DNA from: Pseudomonas bananamidigenes | GTDB taxonomy: Bacteria > Pseudomonadota > Gammaproteobacteria > Pseudomonadales > Pseudomonadaceae | Assembly: GCF_001679645.1 (NCBI RefSeq) | Contig: NZ_LRUN01000046.1 | Span: 48,277 to 112,276 of the forward strand | DNA: 64,000 nucleotides | Direction of reading: 5' to 3' | Shown: one piece after another, positions 42,485 to 53,700 of the stretch | Position numbering within the stretch: the first letter of the stretch is position 1 | Layout: each line of letters starts with the position of its first letter | The notes under the pieces: model-generated | Database searches by the model: none | The model's input: only the letters and a program-made list of their open reading frames with translations | Told to the model about the DNA's origin: nothing | Position numbers and translations under genes: made by a program

Positions 42485-45400
42485 TCAGGACACTGTTTGC
42501 CCCGCCGCCACGGTCAGCCCGTCATGCCACCACGCCGCAAGACTGAAGACATTCGGCGCCTTGAGGATCGTGAAGTGGTTGCCGGGGCCGTACCACACCG
42601 TCAGATCCCTGGCTTCACGCTGCCAGCCCTCGAGCATGGCCGCCTGTTCACGCTGGTTGCCGAGGGCGTCCAGCGTCGGGTCGTCCACAAGCGCCAGGCG
42701 CACCGGTCCGGTGTAGGCCAGAGCCGGTCGATAAACCGTGCGCAGCGCCGTGGCGAAGGTTCGCACCGGGCCCCGCATCGCATCGGCAGAGGAACGATCG
42801 GACAGCACGCCCGCATGAACCATCCCCTCATGCAGCAGGCGCATTTGCGTAGCGTCATCGGCTTCAGCGAAGGTCAGAGCATCGATCCCCAATGACTTGC
42901 CGCTGGACAGTTGCAACGACTCGATCAGCCGCAACAACGCCGCCGTTGTGGTGAACGGCTTGCCCACAACGCTGTTGCCGCCCGGCGATTCGCTGTCGAT
43001 CAGGGTCAGCGACGCCACCTCGCGCCCGGCGGCCTGCAATTGCGCCGCCATGGCGTACGCCACCCAGCCACCGAACGAATGCCCGATCAGATGCACCGGC
43101 CCGTGGGGATACAACTGCTCCAGCGCCCGCAGGTAGAAACCGGCGGCGCTTTCGACCCGGCTGTGTGGCACGCTCGCGCCGTCCAGGCCTCGGGGTTGCA
43201 GCCCATGAATCGGCCACTCCGGCCCCAGCGCCTCGGTCAGGTGGAGGAACCCGGTGACACTGTCCCCGGCGCCCGGCACACAGAAAATCGGTGCATGCCC
43301 GGCGTGACCGGTCTGGATCGTCAGAATCGGCTGATACGCCGGCGGCACTGGCGCTATTGCCGTTTCCAGCGCCTGAGTCAGGGCCAGCCCCAGAGCCTGA
43401 ACGTGCGGTGCTTTCATCATGCTCTGGTGGTCGCCCGGTACGTCGATGCAGTTCAGCTGCGCACCCGGCAATTCCTCAGCCCAACCGCGCGTGGGGCTGA
43501 GTCGTGACATTGGTGCCGAACGCTCCTTGGCACGCAGCAGATGCAACGGAAGGCCGACCGGATTGATCCGGTAATGCGCCAGCGCATGCCCGTGGGCCAC
43601 TTCCCGATCGAGGTAATGCCAGGCATCTGCCGACGAGACAGCCGCGAGTTCGGGTCTTAGCAAGCGCTGTTCGTGGCAATGTTTGAACAAATCGGCGAAC
43701 GCCCACTGCTCAAGTTCGGTCTGCAATACCGCCAGACGCGCCAGTGCTTGCTGGCCCTGTGTCTCGCGGCCGGCCCAGTGTGCCGTGCAATGCAAAAGCA
43801 ATTGACGCTTGTGCACCTGTGCATCGCTCCACTGCGCCTTGTTCGGATCGGCCAGGCGTGGCACGTAGGAGTCGATCAGCCCGACAAACTCCACTGACTC
43901 GTCCATTCCGAGCAGTTGCGACGCGATTTCATAAGCCAGCACGCCACCGAACGACCAGCCGGCAAGCCGATAGGGGCCATGAGGTTGCCTGGCGCGGATA
44001 ACCTCGACCAGCCGGGATGCCAGGCACTCCATGGTGCGCAGTTGCGCCCTACCGGAATCGATCCCCGGCAAACCGTAAATCGGAAACTCGCCACCGATGT
44101 GCATGCCCAGCGCCGGGAAATACAGGTCCTGACCACTGAACTCATGCACCAGGAACAACGGCGTGCCCCGGTCGCTTGCCCGCACCACGATCACGCCGTC
44201 AGGGCGCGGCACGGCGTCATGGCGCTGGCACAACAGCCTGGCAGTACCCTCGACAGTGGGATGCTGGAACAGCTCGGCCAACGAAACTGGCATGTCGGCC
44301 TTTTGCATCAGATCGACGAGTCGCACCGCCAGCAGCGAATGCCCGCCCAGTTCGAAGAAGTTGTCATGGCGTCCTACCCGTCCGACTTGCAACACATCAG
44401 CCCAGAGCCCGGCCAGAGACGCCTCCAGAGGATTGGCCGGCGCTTCATAGTCACGCATGACCAGCGCTTGGTGTGTCGGCGCCGGCAAGGCTTTGCGATC
44501 GACCTTGCCGTTGTTGTTCAGCGGCAGGCTCTCCAGCGCCACCCAGGCGGTCGGCACCATGTACTCCGGTAACCTGGTTTGCAGCAGCGCGCGCAGAGTA
44601 CCGCCCTGCAAGGCAGGATCATGCGCCGTGTAATAGGCCACAAGCCGCGTTGGCTCCTGTTCGTCGCGCCGGGCCAGGACCACCGCTTCCTTGACGCCCG
44701 GACAACTCAACAAGCGGTTTTCGATTTCTCCGAGCTCGATCCGGAAGCCGCGAATCTTTACCTGGTCATCGTTGCGGCCGATACATTCCAGTCGCCCCGG
44801 CGCCTGCCAGCGCACCAGGTCACCCGTGCGATACATCAAGGCTTGCGGATTGTCGCTGAACGGATCCCGGAGAAATTTCTCGGCACTCAGTTGAGGCCGG
44901 TTCAGATACCCCAGCGCAACACCCTGCCCACCGATGTACAACTCGCCGGTGACGCCGAATGGTACCGGTTGTTGCCGGGTATCAAGCACATACACGCGGG
45001 TATTGCCGATGGGGCCTCCAATCGAAACGCTGTCCGCATCCGGCGCCACCTCACGCACTTCGAGGGTGGTGGCGTATGTCGTGGTTTCGGTCGGGCCATA
45101 ACAATGCACCAGGCGCAGTTCCGGTGCTTCGGCGAGCAGCTTTCGAAACGCCGCCGGATCACCACGTTCCCCACCGCACAGCAGGATGCGCAGCCCTTTG
45201 AGCGCCTCGGGAATCAATTGCACGTATTGATTGAACAACGCGGTGGTGACAAACAGGATCGTCGCACCGCACCGGTCAAGCTCGCGACCGAATGCCTGGG
45301 GGTCGAGCAAGGTCGCATGATCGATCACGACCACCTGGCCACCGTTGAGCAAAGCGCCCCAGATATCCATGGTGCTCGCATCGAACGCCGGGTTGGAAGC

Positions 45401-48400
45401 GAATGCTATCCGGTCACCCGGGTTGAAATCGGCATAGCCGCAATCGATCACAAGGCGGGTAATTCCGCGATGCGGCACCATGACCCCCTTCGGGGTGCCC
45501 GTGGAGCCCGAGGTGTACATGATGTATGCCAGCGCCTCCGAGGACTGAGGCAGATCCGGGTTGTGCGAAGGGCTCCCGGCAAGCGCCAGGGTATCCAGAT
45601 CCACTCGTCTTACCGGGTAATCGACGGACTGATCGCTGCCGGTCAACAGCGCGACCGCCTGACAATCCTGCACCATGAATGCCTGACGCTCGGCGGGTGC
45701 GTTGATGTCCAGCGGCACATAGGCCGCCGCACACTTGATGATCGCCAACTGCGCGACCAACAGCTCCAGCGAGCGTGGCAACAGGATCGCCACATGGTCG
45801 CCGGGCCGCACTCCCCGGGCGATGAGATGATGAGCCAGGCCGTTGGCGCGGCGGTTCAATTCTGCGTAACTCAACGCCTGCATCCCGTGCACCGCAGCGA
45901 TGGCTTGCGGTCGCTCCGCGGTGCGCATTTCGAAAACACGGTGCACGGTAAGCACTTGCGGACAGTCCCCTGCGGGGGCGTTGAATTCGCCGAGCAATTG
46001 CCTGCGTTCCTGATCGTCGATTATCTGCACGTGTTCCAGTACTGCCTGGTCGTTGTTGACCATGGCCTGTAACAAACGCTGGAAGTAACCGACATAACGC
46101 CGTGCCGTCACCTCATCGAAAAGAGCGGTAGCGTACTCCATCCAGCCAATGATCCCGTCGGGTGACTCACCGAGGGTCAGGGTCAGATCGAACTTGGCGA
46201 AGTGACTCGGCTCGGCCACCGCTTCCAGGGTCAGATCCCCTAGCGCCAATACCGGCCCGTCACTGTTGCGCCAGTTGAACATGGTCTGGAACAGCGGGCT
46301 GTGGGCCAGACTGCGGGCCGGTCGGGCAATTTCCACCACTTGCTCGAATGGCAGGTCCTGATGGTCCTGGGCCTGCAAGGTCAGCGCCTTGACTCGCGCC
46401 AGCAAGGCTTCGACGCTCAGCTCACCGGAGGTATCAATGCGCAATGCCAGGGTATTGACGAACAACCCGATCAGTTCCTCGATTTCGGCCCGCTGACGGT
46501 TGGCCACCGGCGAGCCGACCACGACGTCCGATTGCCCGGACAAACGACTGAGCAGCATCGCCCACGCACTCAACATCGTCATGTACAGCGTCACCCCATG
46601 GCGCTGGCTCAAGGCTTTCAGCCCGGCGCTCAAGCGTTCGTCAAGGCACACTTCGACGCTGCTGCCGGCGTAATCCTGTTGCGGCGGCCGCGGTCGGTCG
46701 GCAGGCAACGTCAGCAAGGCAGGCGCATCGGCCAGCGTGCGTTGCCAGTATTCGCTCTGACGCTGCAATACCTCCCCGCTCAGCCAGCGCCGCTGCCAGA
46801 CGGCATAGTCGGTGTATTGCAGTGCCAGGGGCGGCAAAGGGTCCTCGGCGCCCTGACTGAAAGCCTGATACAACGCCATCAGCTCGCGGGTCAGCACCTC
46901 CATCGACCAACCGTCGGAGATAATGTGATGCAAGGTGATCAGCAGCACATGGTGATCGTCGGCCAGACGGACCAGTCGCCCGCGGATCAACGGATCGTCC
47001 TGCAGGTCGAACGGACCTGAAGCTTCTCCCTGAATCAGTGCCTGCAAGGCTTCGTCGGCCAGCGGGTGCTGGCGCAAGTCCTCGATACGCAGCAGCACGC
47101 CGCTGTCGGGCGGGCTAATCAGCACCTGGGCTTCGCCATTGCAGGGAGCGAAGCGGCTGCGCAGGCTTTCGTGCCGGGCGACAATCCGGGCCAGTGCCCG
47201 CTGTAGCGCATCTTCGTCAAGTACACCGCGCAAACGCAGACCGATCGGAATGTTGTAAGCGGTGTTGGCACCTTCCATCTGTGCCAGAAACCAGAAGCGC
47301 TGCTGGGCAAACGACAACGGCAATGCGCCTTCCCGTGGCACCGGCAGGATCGGCGGCTGCGTAGAGCGTCCGGCCCGGGTCAGCGACTGCGCCACCGACG
47401 CCAGTTCGGCATTGGCGAACAACTCGCCAAGCGCAAGCTCCACGCCCAGTCGCTGACGCACCTGCGCGACCATGCGCATGGCCAGCAAAGAATGGCCGCC
47501 CAACTCAAAGAAATGATCCTGACGTCCTATCCGTTCGACCTGCAAAACCTCGGCCCAGATCTGCGCCAGCGTGCATTCCAGTTCGCCTTGCGGCGCCTCG
47601 TATGCGCGTGTGAGCAGGGCCGTGCGCTCCGGCAAAGGCAAGGCCTTGCGATCCAGTTTGCCATTGGCGGTCAACGGCAGGCTGTCGAGCCTGACGAATG
47701 CGACCGGCACCATGTACTCGGGCAACTGGCCCAGCAAATGCTCGCGCAGTTGCGCTACCGCCAGGGGCTGCACCTGGGCCTGCTCCGTGAAGTAGGCCAC
47801 CAGCCGTGGTTGTCCGGGTTCGTCTTCACGGGCCAGCAGCACCACTTCCTGAATGCCGGGAAGCTGATGCAGACGGCTTTCGATTTCCCCCAATTCGATG
47901 CGCATGCCGCGGATTTTCACTTGATCATCGTTGCGTCCCAGGTATTCGATCCTCCCGTCCGGACACCAGCGGGCAAGGTCGCCGGTGCGATACATACGCG
48001 CATTCGGTCGTTCACTGAAGGGGTCCGGCAGAAAGCGTTCAGCGGTCAGTTGCGCACGGTTCAAGTAACCGCGCGCCACGCCGCTGCCGCCGATATACAG
48101 CTCGCCGGACACACCGATCGGCACCGGTCGCTGTTGGTCGTCGAGCAAATACACTTTGGTATTGCTCACCGGTTTGCCGATGTGCAGCGCCTCCCCTGCC
48201 TCGATCCGTCCGGACGTGGCAACTACTGTGGCTTCGGTAGGGCCGTAGTTGTTGATCACATCGAAATGCTGATTGCGCGAAAACTGACGCAAGCGGTCGC
48301 CGCCGATCAGCAGGGTGCGCAATGTCGGATGCTCAAGGTGCCGGCTGAAGGCGTATTCGGCGACTGGCGTCGGCAAAAAACTCACGTCCAGCGGTTGCGC

Positions 48401-50785
48401 GCACCACCAGGCCAGCAGCCCGTCGACGTCTTCGCCGCCGTCCTGCGCAGGCGCCAGGTGCAGGGTCGCGCCGACAGACAGCGATGGCCAGATTTCCCAT
48501 GCCATCGCGTCGAAGCCGAACCCGGCCAGACTCGACGTATGGCGGCCGGCACACAGGTCAAACGCGTTGCTGTGCCAGTCGACCAGATTGGCCAGTGTCT
48601 GGTGTTCGACCATCACGCCCTTGGGCAAACCCGTGGAGCCCGAGGTGTAGATCACGTAAGCCAGGTTCGCCTCGGACAGACCCGGAACCACAGGGTTTGC
48701 GTCATTGCCTGAGCGCCAGGTGCGCGGGTCGAGATCGAGAACCGGCAGCTCCTGCGCCGGCAGCCGTGCGAGCAAATCACGTGAAGTCAGGATCGCCACC
48801 GGTGCGCAATCACCCAGCAGGTAATTCAGGCGTTCGGTCGGATGCGCCGGGTCGATCGGCACATACCCGGCGCCAGCCTTGAGGACTGCGAGCAATCCGG
48901 CCAGGGTATCCAGTCCTCGACGGGCCACGACTGCGACCCGGTCATCCGGCTGCACACCCAGATCAATCAAGCGATGCGCCAGACGGTTGGCCTGGCGATT
49001 CAGTTCGTGGAACGTCAGTTGCCTGTCCTGGTGCACCGCTGCCAGCGCTTGCGGTCGCGCAAGGACCTGCGCCTCGAAGCGTTGATGAATCGTCTGTCCG
49101 CCAGGGTATTCGACATCGCTGGCGTTGAACCCCGTCAACAACCGTTCGCGCTCCGGGGCGGGCAGAACCGACAGTTGGCTCAACGGCGTATCCGCGGCTT
49201 GCTCCAGCGTGTGCAACAGGTTTTCCATGGCACACAACATATAGCCGCAGATCCGCTGCGCCTCGACTTCACGGGTCGCCAGCAGCGTCAGGCTGAAGTG
49301 ATTGCCAAAGTCATCGATGCTCAAGGTCAGTGGGTAATTGGTGCGTTCCTCCGCATGCAGGACGCTGATCCCCTCCCAGGCCGCGAGCGCCTCGGCACCG
49401 GCATTGGCACTCGAGGTGCTGTGTCGATAATTGAGCAGCGAACTGAACAGCGGCGACGACCCGACCACCCCGCTGCAACGCTGGGCCAGCACCAGCGGGG
49501 CGTGCTCATGGCGCATCAGGCTGGTCAGACGGACATGGGTGGCCTTAACCGACTCGCTTGCCGCCAGCGCGCCGATTTCGACCCGTAGCGGCAAGGTGTT
49601 GATGAAAATGCCGAGGGCGCGGTCGGTCGACTCCGCTCCTTGCATCCGCCCCATCAGCACAGTACCGAACACGACAGGAGACTTGCCGGTGAGTGCATTC
49701 AGCACCTGCCCCCAGCCAAGATGGAACAGACTCGCGACACTCACGCCGAGCGAGCGTGCGCTGGCTCGCAGGCGCTGCCCCAGCAACGGATCAACTGGCA
49801 CGCTGCATTCTTCGATGTCGCAGCCATCGCCATGCACGCCTTGCAGGCCGAACGGCAACGTCGGCTCGTCGATGTCACCGAGCATCTCGCGGAAAAACGC
49901 CTCGTGCTCCGACTCGCTGATGCCTAGCCGCGCCTGGGCGACATAATTGCGAAACGGCACGGGCGCTCCCAGCCTGGCGCCGTGCCCTGACAGGCAAGCC
50001 TGCATTTCTTCGCTGACCACGGCCAGCGCCGAGTGATCCATCGCCATGTGATGAAACAGCAACATCGCGACGATACGCCCGCTGCCTGCATCCCAGGCAT
50101 GGGCCAGGCGCAAAAGCGGCGCACGTGTCACGTCCAGACGAAAATGCCGGGCGTCGAATCGCGCATGCAACTGCTCCAGGACATCGCCTTGTGCCGCGTC
50201 GAGCTGCACTTCTTCCACGGGCAACCCGACACTTCGCAGGACGACTTGCACCGGTGTGTCCAGTCCTTCCCAGACGATAGCGGTACGCAGAATGTCGTGG
50301 CGCTCGATGACGGTCTGCAGCGCTCGGACGAATGCCTCGAACCGCTCAGGCCCGCTGAACGAGAATTTCGCCTGCATCACGTACGGGTCACCCTGCTCAG
50401 CGCTCGCGTGGTGGTAGAGAATGCCCTGCTGCAACGGCGTCAGCGGGTAGATGTCCTGGACATTGGCGCCGCCGCCAGGGATCTGCGCGACAATCTGATC
50501 GAGGATGTCCTGGCTCAGGTCAACCAGCGTCAGCATCTCCGGAGTGATCCGTGTTGTGCCCGGCGAGATTCCATTGACCGGGACTTCAACCTGCCCCTCC
50601 CGTGCGGGCGAGTAAATGCCCGCCTCGATCAGCCCGATCAATGCCGGTTTGTGCTCGCGCAATGCGGCCAGCAAGGCTGGTTCACTCAGAGCCTGCTTGT
50701 TTCCATTGACCCGCAATTGGCCGTCCGTGATTGCCAGCTGGATGTCTTTTGTCTTCAGCGTCGCCAACAGTTCATTCAGGTTCAC
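42485..50785 (-). CDS. banC: Two-module NRPS with tandem thioesterases (BanC-like, bananamide-type)
   Basis: The 2766-residue protein reads: TubC-type docking domain (1-56), dual C/E domain (GILYHHASAEQGD near 120-130; HHMAMDH), A5 (FDAMAWEIW near 760), T5 (GGHSLLAM near 1098), standard LCL condensation domain (HHIISDGWS near 1285), A6 (FDASTMDIW near 1800), T6 (near 2152), TE1 (GWSFGG near 2278) and TE2 (GHSFGG near 2570). Pocket residues read DAWFLGNVVK for A5, the classical Leu code, and DAMFLGCTYK for A6, closest to the Pseudomonas Ile code DAFFLGCTFK. The dual domain should epimerise the incoming Gln; the LCL domain leaves Leu7 in L form. Tandem TEs are usual for Pseudomonas lipopeptides; the first is expected to cyclise. 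It overlaps banB by four bases. Confidence 0.85.
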   Translation of the reverse strand: MNLNELLATLKTKDIQLAITDGQLRVNGNKQALSEPALLAALREHKPALIGLIEAGIYSPAREGQVEVPVNGISPGTTRITPEMLTLVDLSQDILDQIVAQIPGGGANVQDIYPLTPLQQGILYHHASAEQGDPYVMQAKFSFSGPERFEAFVRALQTVIERHDILRTAIVWEGLDTPVQVVLRSVGLPVEEVQLDAAQGDVLEQLHARFDARHFRLDVTRAPLLRLAHAWDAGSGRIVAMLLFHHMAMDHSALAVVSEEMQACLSGHGARLGAPVPFRNYVAQARLGISESEHEAFFREMLGDIDEPTLPFGLQGVHGDGCDIEECSVPVDPLLGQRLRASARSLGVSVASLFHLGWGQVLNALTGKSPVVFGTVLMGRMQGAESTDRALGIFINTLPLRVEIGALAASESVKATHVRLTSLMRHEHAPLVLAQRCSGVVGSSPLFSSLLNYRHSTSSANAGAEALAAWEGISVLHAEERTNYPLTLSIDDFGNHFSLTLLATREVEAQRICGYMLCAMENLLHTLEQAADTPLSQLSVLPAPERERLLTGFNASDVEYPGGQTIHQRFEAQVLARPQALAAVHQDRQLTFHELNRQANRLAHRLIDLGVQPDDRVAVVARRGLDTLAGLLAVLKAGAGYVPIDPAHPTERLNYLLGDCAPVAILTSRDLLARLPAQELPVLDLDPRTWRSGNDANPVVPGLSEANLAYVIYTSGSTGLPKGVMVEHQTLANLVDWHSNAFDLCAGRHTSSLAGFGFDAMAWEIWPSLSVGATLHLAPAQDGGEDVDGLLAWWCAQPLDVSFLPTPVAEYAFSRHLEHPTLRTLLIGGDRLRQFSRNQHFDVINNYGPTEATVVATSGRIEAGEALHIGKPVSNTKVYLLDDQQRPVPIGVSGELYIGGSGVARGYLNRAQLTAERFLPDPFSERPNARMYRTGDLARWCPDGRIEYLGRNDDQVKIRGMRIELGEIESRLHQLPGIQEVVLLAREDEPGQPRLVAYFTEQAQVQPLAVAQLREHLLGQLPEYMVPVAFVRLDSLPLTANGKLDRKALPLPERTALLTRAYEAPQGELECTLAQIWAEVLQVERIGRQDHFFELGGHSLLAMRMVAQVRQRLGVELALGELFANAELASVAQSLTRAGRSTQPPILPVPREGALPLSFAQQRFWFLAQMEGANTAYNIPIGLRLRGVLDEDALQRALARIVARHESLRSRFAPCNGEAQVLISPPDSGVLLRIEDLRQHPLADEALQALIQGEASGPFDLQDDPLIRGRLVRLADDHHVLLITLHHIISDGWSMEVLTRELMALYQAFSQGAEDPLPPLALQYTDYAVWQRRWLSGEVLQRQSEYWQRTLADAPALLTLPADRPRPPQQDYAGSSVEVCLDERLSAGLKALSQRHGVTLYMTMLSAWAMLLSRLSGQSDVVVGSPVANRQRAEIEELIGLFVNTLALRIDTSGELSVEALLARVKALTLQAQDHQDLPFEQVVEIARPARSLAHSPLFQTMFNWRNSDGPVLALGDLTLEAVAEPSHFAKFDLTLTLGESPDGIIGWMEYATALFDEVTARRYVGYFQRLLQAMVNNDQAVLEHVQIIDDQERRQLLGEFNAPAGDCPQVLTVHRVFEMRTAERPQAIAAVHGMQALSYAELNRRANGLAHHLIARGVRPGDHVAILLPRSLELLVAQLAIIKCAAAYVPLDINAPAERQAFMVQDCQAVALLTGSDQSVDYPVRRVDLDTLALAGSPSHNPDLPQSSEALAYIMYTSGSTGTPKGVMVPHRGITRLVIDCGYADFNPGDRIAFASNPAFDASTMDIWGALLNGGQVVVIDHATLLDPQAFGRELDRCGATILFVTTALFNQYVQLIPEALKGLRILLCGGERGDPAAFRKLLAEAPELRLVHCYGPTETTTYATTLEVREVAPDADSVSIGGPIGNTRVYVLDTRQQPVPFGVTGELYIGGQGVALGYLNRPQLSAEKFLRDPFSDNPQALMYRTGDLVRWQAPGRLECIGRNDDQVKIRGFRIELGEIENRLLSCPGVKEAVVLARRDEQEPTRLVAYYTAHDPALQGGTLRALLQTRLPEYMVPTAWVALESLPLNNNGKVDRKALPAPTHQALVMRDYEAPANPLEASLAGLWADVLQVGRVGRHDNFFELGGHSLLAVRLVDLMQKADMPVSLAELFQHPTVEGTARLLCQRHDAVPRPDGVIVVRASDRGTPLFLVHEFSGQDLYFPALGMHIGGEFPIYGLPGIDSGRAQLRTMECLASRLVEVIRARQPHGPYRLAGWSFGGVLAYEIASQLLGMDESVEFVGLIDSYVPRLADPNKAQWSDAQVHKRQLLLHCTAHWAGRETQGQQALARLAVLQTELEQWAFADLFKHCHEQRLLRPELAAVSSADAWHYLDREVAHGHALAHYRINPVGLPLHLLRAKERSAPMSRLSPTRGWAEELPGAQLNCIDVPGDHQSMMKAPHVQALGLALTQALETAIAPVPPAYQPILTIQTGHAGHAPIFCVPGAGDSVTGFLHLTEALGPEWPIHGLQPRGLDGASVPHSRVESAAGFYLRALEQLYPHGPVHLIGHSFGGWVAYAMAAQLQAAGREVASLTLIDSESPGGNSVVGKPFTTTAALLRLIESLQLSSGKSLGIDALTFAEADDATQMRLLHEGMVHAGVLSDRSSADAMRGPVRTFATALRTVYRPALAYTGPVRLALVDDPTLDALGNQREQAAMLEGWQREARDLTVWYGPGNHFTILKAPNVFSLAAWWHDGLTVAAGQTVS

Positions 50786-53700
50786 AGGACGATCTCCATT
50801 CTTTCCGTGATGGCTGCGTAACCAGCCAGGGTCGGTTGCTCGAACAACGTCCGAACATCGGCTTCGATACCTTCCTGTTGCAGGCGCCCGATCAGGCTGA
50901 CCGCCAGCAACGAATGCCCACCCAGCTCAAAGAAATGGTCTTGCCGTCCGACGCGCTCGACTTTGAGCAGTTCGCACCACAGTCGCGCAAGGAGGATCTC
51001 CATTTCGCCGACCGGCGCTTCGTATTCGCGGTGACTGACCGCAGCCGAATCCGGTGCGGGCAATACCTTGCGATCCACCTTGCCGTTGGGGCTCAGTGGC
51101 AGGCTGTCGAGTGCGACGAATGCCGAAGGCACCATGTAGTCCGGCAGGCGTGCGAGCAGGTGTTCGCGCAACGCCTCGATCCCCGGTTGCCCGGCCTCGG
51201 CGCGCCAGGTGAAGTACGCCACCAGGCGCTCTTCACGCACCAGCACCACGGCCTCGCGCAAGGCCGGATGGCTGAGCAGCTGCGCTTCGATTTCACCCGG
51301 CTCCAGACGCAGGCCACGTAACTTGACCTGGAAGTCGTTGCGACCGATGAATTCGAGCTGACCGTCGGCGCGGTAGCGCACCCGGTCGCCCGTGGCGTAC
51401 AGCCGATCGCCGGCGACGAAGGGACTGTTGATGAACCGTTCCGCCATCAACTGCGGCAGGCCCAGATAGCCCCGCGCGACACCGGCACCGCCAATGAACA
51501 ACTGACCGATGACGCCCATCGGCACCGGAAGCCCGGCAGCATCGAGTACATACAGACGGGTGTTGCTGATCGGCCGTCCGATCGGCAAGGCGCTGTCCGG
51601 CACCGGCATTGACGGCTCCAGCGTCCACACCGTGCTGTCCACTGTGGCTTCGGTCGGACCGTAAACGTTGTGCAAACGAACCTGTGGCAAACGCTCACGC
51701 ACACGACGCGCCAGCGCCGGTGTCAGGTCGCCACCGCCGCAGAACACGTCGGTGAGGCTGCTGCACTGACTGACCTCGTCCAGTTCGAGGAACTGTTGCA
51801 ACAGCACCGGCACGAACTGAATCACGCTGATCTGCTGCTCGCAAATCAGTTGCGCCAGATACTTCGGCTCGCGGTGTCCGTCGGGCCGCGCCAGCACCAG
51901 ACGCAGCCCCGCGCTCAACGGCCAGAACAGCTCCCAGACCGAGGCATCGAAACTGAACGGGGTTTTCTGCAACAGCGCACCGTCCGTCACGGCCGGACAC
52001 AGTTGCGAACTCCAGTGCAACAGGTTGGTTACACCGCGATGCTCGACCATCACGCCCTTCGGCGCGCCGGTAGAGCCGGAGGTGTAGATCACATAGGCCA
52101 GGTTGGAAGCGCTCAGGCCCGGGACTTGCGGATTGGCATCCGGGTTGTATCGCCAGTGTTCCTGATCCAGATCGATCACCAGCGCAGTGCTTTCGTCAAG
52201 CAATGCGCGAGTCGCCCCGTGAACCAGCACCGCCACCGGGGCACTGTCCTTGAGCATGTAATCCAGACGTTCCGCCGGGTACGCCGGATCCAGCGGCACA
52301 TAGGCACCACCCGCCTTGAGGATGCCGAGCAGACCGACCATCAGTTCCAGCCCGCGCTCGACACAGATCGCCACCCGCGAATCCGGCCCCACGCCCAGTT
52401 CGCGCAGGTGATGGGCCAGACGGTTGGCCTGTGCGTTGAGTTCGGCGTAGGTCAGTTGCCGTTCACCGGCCTGCAAAGCGATGGCTTGCGGCGTGCGTTG
52501 GACTTGCGCCTCGAACAACCCGTGAACGGTTTGCTGCAGATCATCTGCGGTTTCGGTGGCATTAAGGTCGTAAAGCACCCGCTGACGTTCTGCACCGTCG
52601 AGGATCGGCAAGCGATTCAGCGGCTGATCCGGTGCCTGCTCCAGAGCATCCGCCAGAGTCGCCAGCGCGGTCTGCATGTAGTCACAGATCCGCTGCGAAC
52701 CAATACTCGCCGGGGTCATGGCGGTGAGGACGAAGCCATCCCCCAGATCATCGACGCCCAGGCTCAGCGGATAGTTGGTGCGTTCCTCGCTGCTCAGGGT
52801 CTCGATGCCTTGCCAGGCCTGACGGATGTTTTGCTGCTGCGCTTCGTCGGCGCTGTGCCGGTAGTTGAGCATCGAACTGAACAGCGGCGCCGGCGCGGCC
52901 ACGCCGCTGCAACGCTGGGCCAGCGCCAGGGAAGCATGTTCATGACCGAGCAGCGCACTGAGCTGCGCATGCGTCGCCCGAGCCCCTTCGTGCACCGGGG
53001 TTTCACCGAGGTCGACCCGCAGCGGCAAGGTGTTGATGAACATCCCCAGCGCCCGGTCGGCCCCGTCGCCGCCCTGCATCCGCCCCATCAGCACTGTGCC
53101 GAACACCACCCGCTCCTGCCCGGACGTCGCCGCCAGCACCTGCGCCCAAGCGAGGTGGAACAGGCTGGCCACGCTGATACCCAGTTTCCGGGCCAGGCTG
53201 CGCAGGCGCTGGCCGGTGGCAGCCGTCAGGGCCTGTCGGGTTTCTTCGATATCACGACCGTCACCTTGCACATCCTGCAAGCCGAACGGCAGGGTCGGCT
53301 CGTCGATGTCGCCGAGCATGTCGCGGAAGAACGTTTCGTGCTCCCGTTCGCTGACACCCAGCCGCGCCTGCGCCACGTAGTTGCGGTAAGGCACCGCTGC
53401 GCCCAGCGAGGCTTCGCGCCCTTGCAGGCAGGCGAGCATTTCGTGCTGCACCACGTCCAGCGCGGTGTGATCGAGCACCACATGGTGGAACAGCAACATC
53501 GCCACCACCCGGTCGTGAGCCGGATCCCGGGCGTACACCAGCCGCAGCAAAGGTGCCTGACTGATGTCGAGGCGGTAGTGACGGGCATCGAAACGCCCAT
53601 GCAATTGCTCAAGGACGTCGCCATCCGCCGCATCCAGCACGACCTCCTGCACCGGCAGCTCAACGTGACGCCAGACCACTTGCATGGGCTCGGCCAGTTT

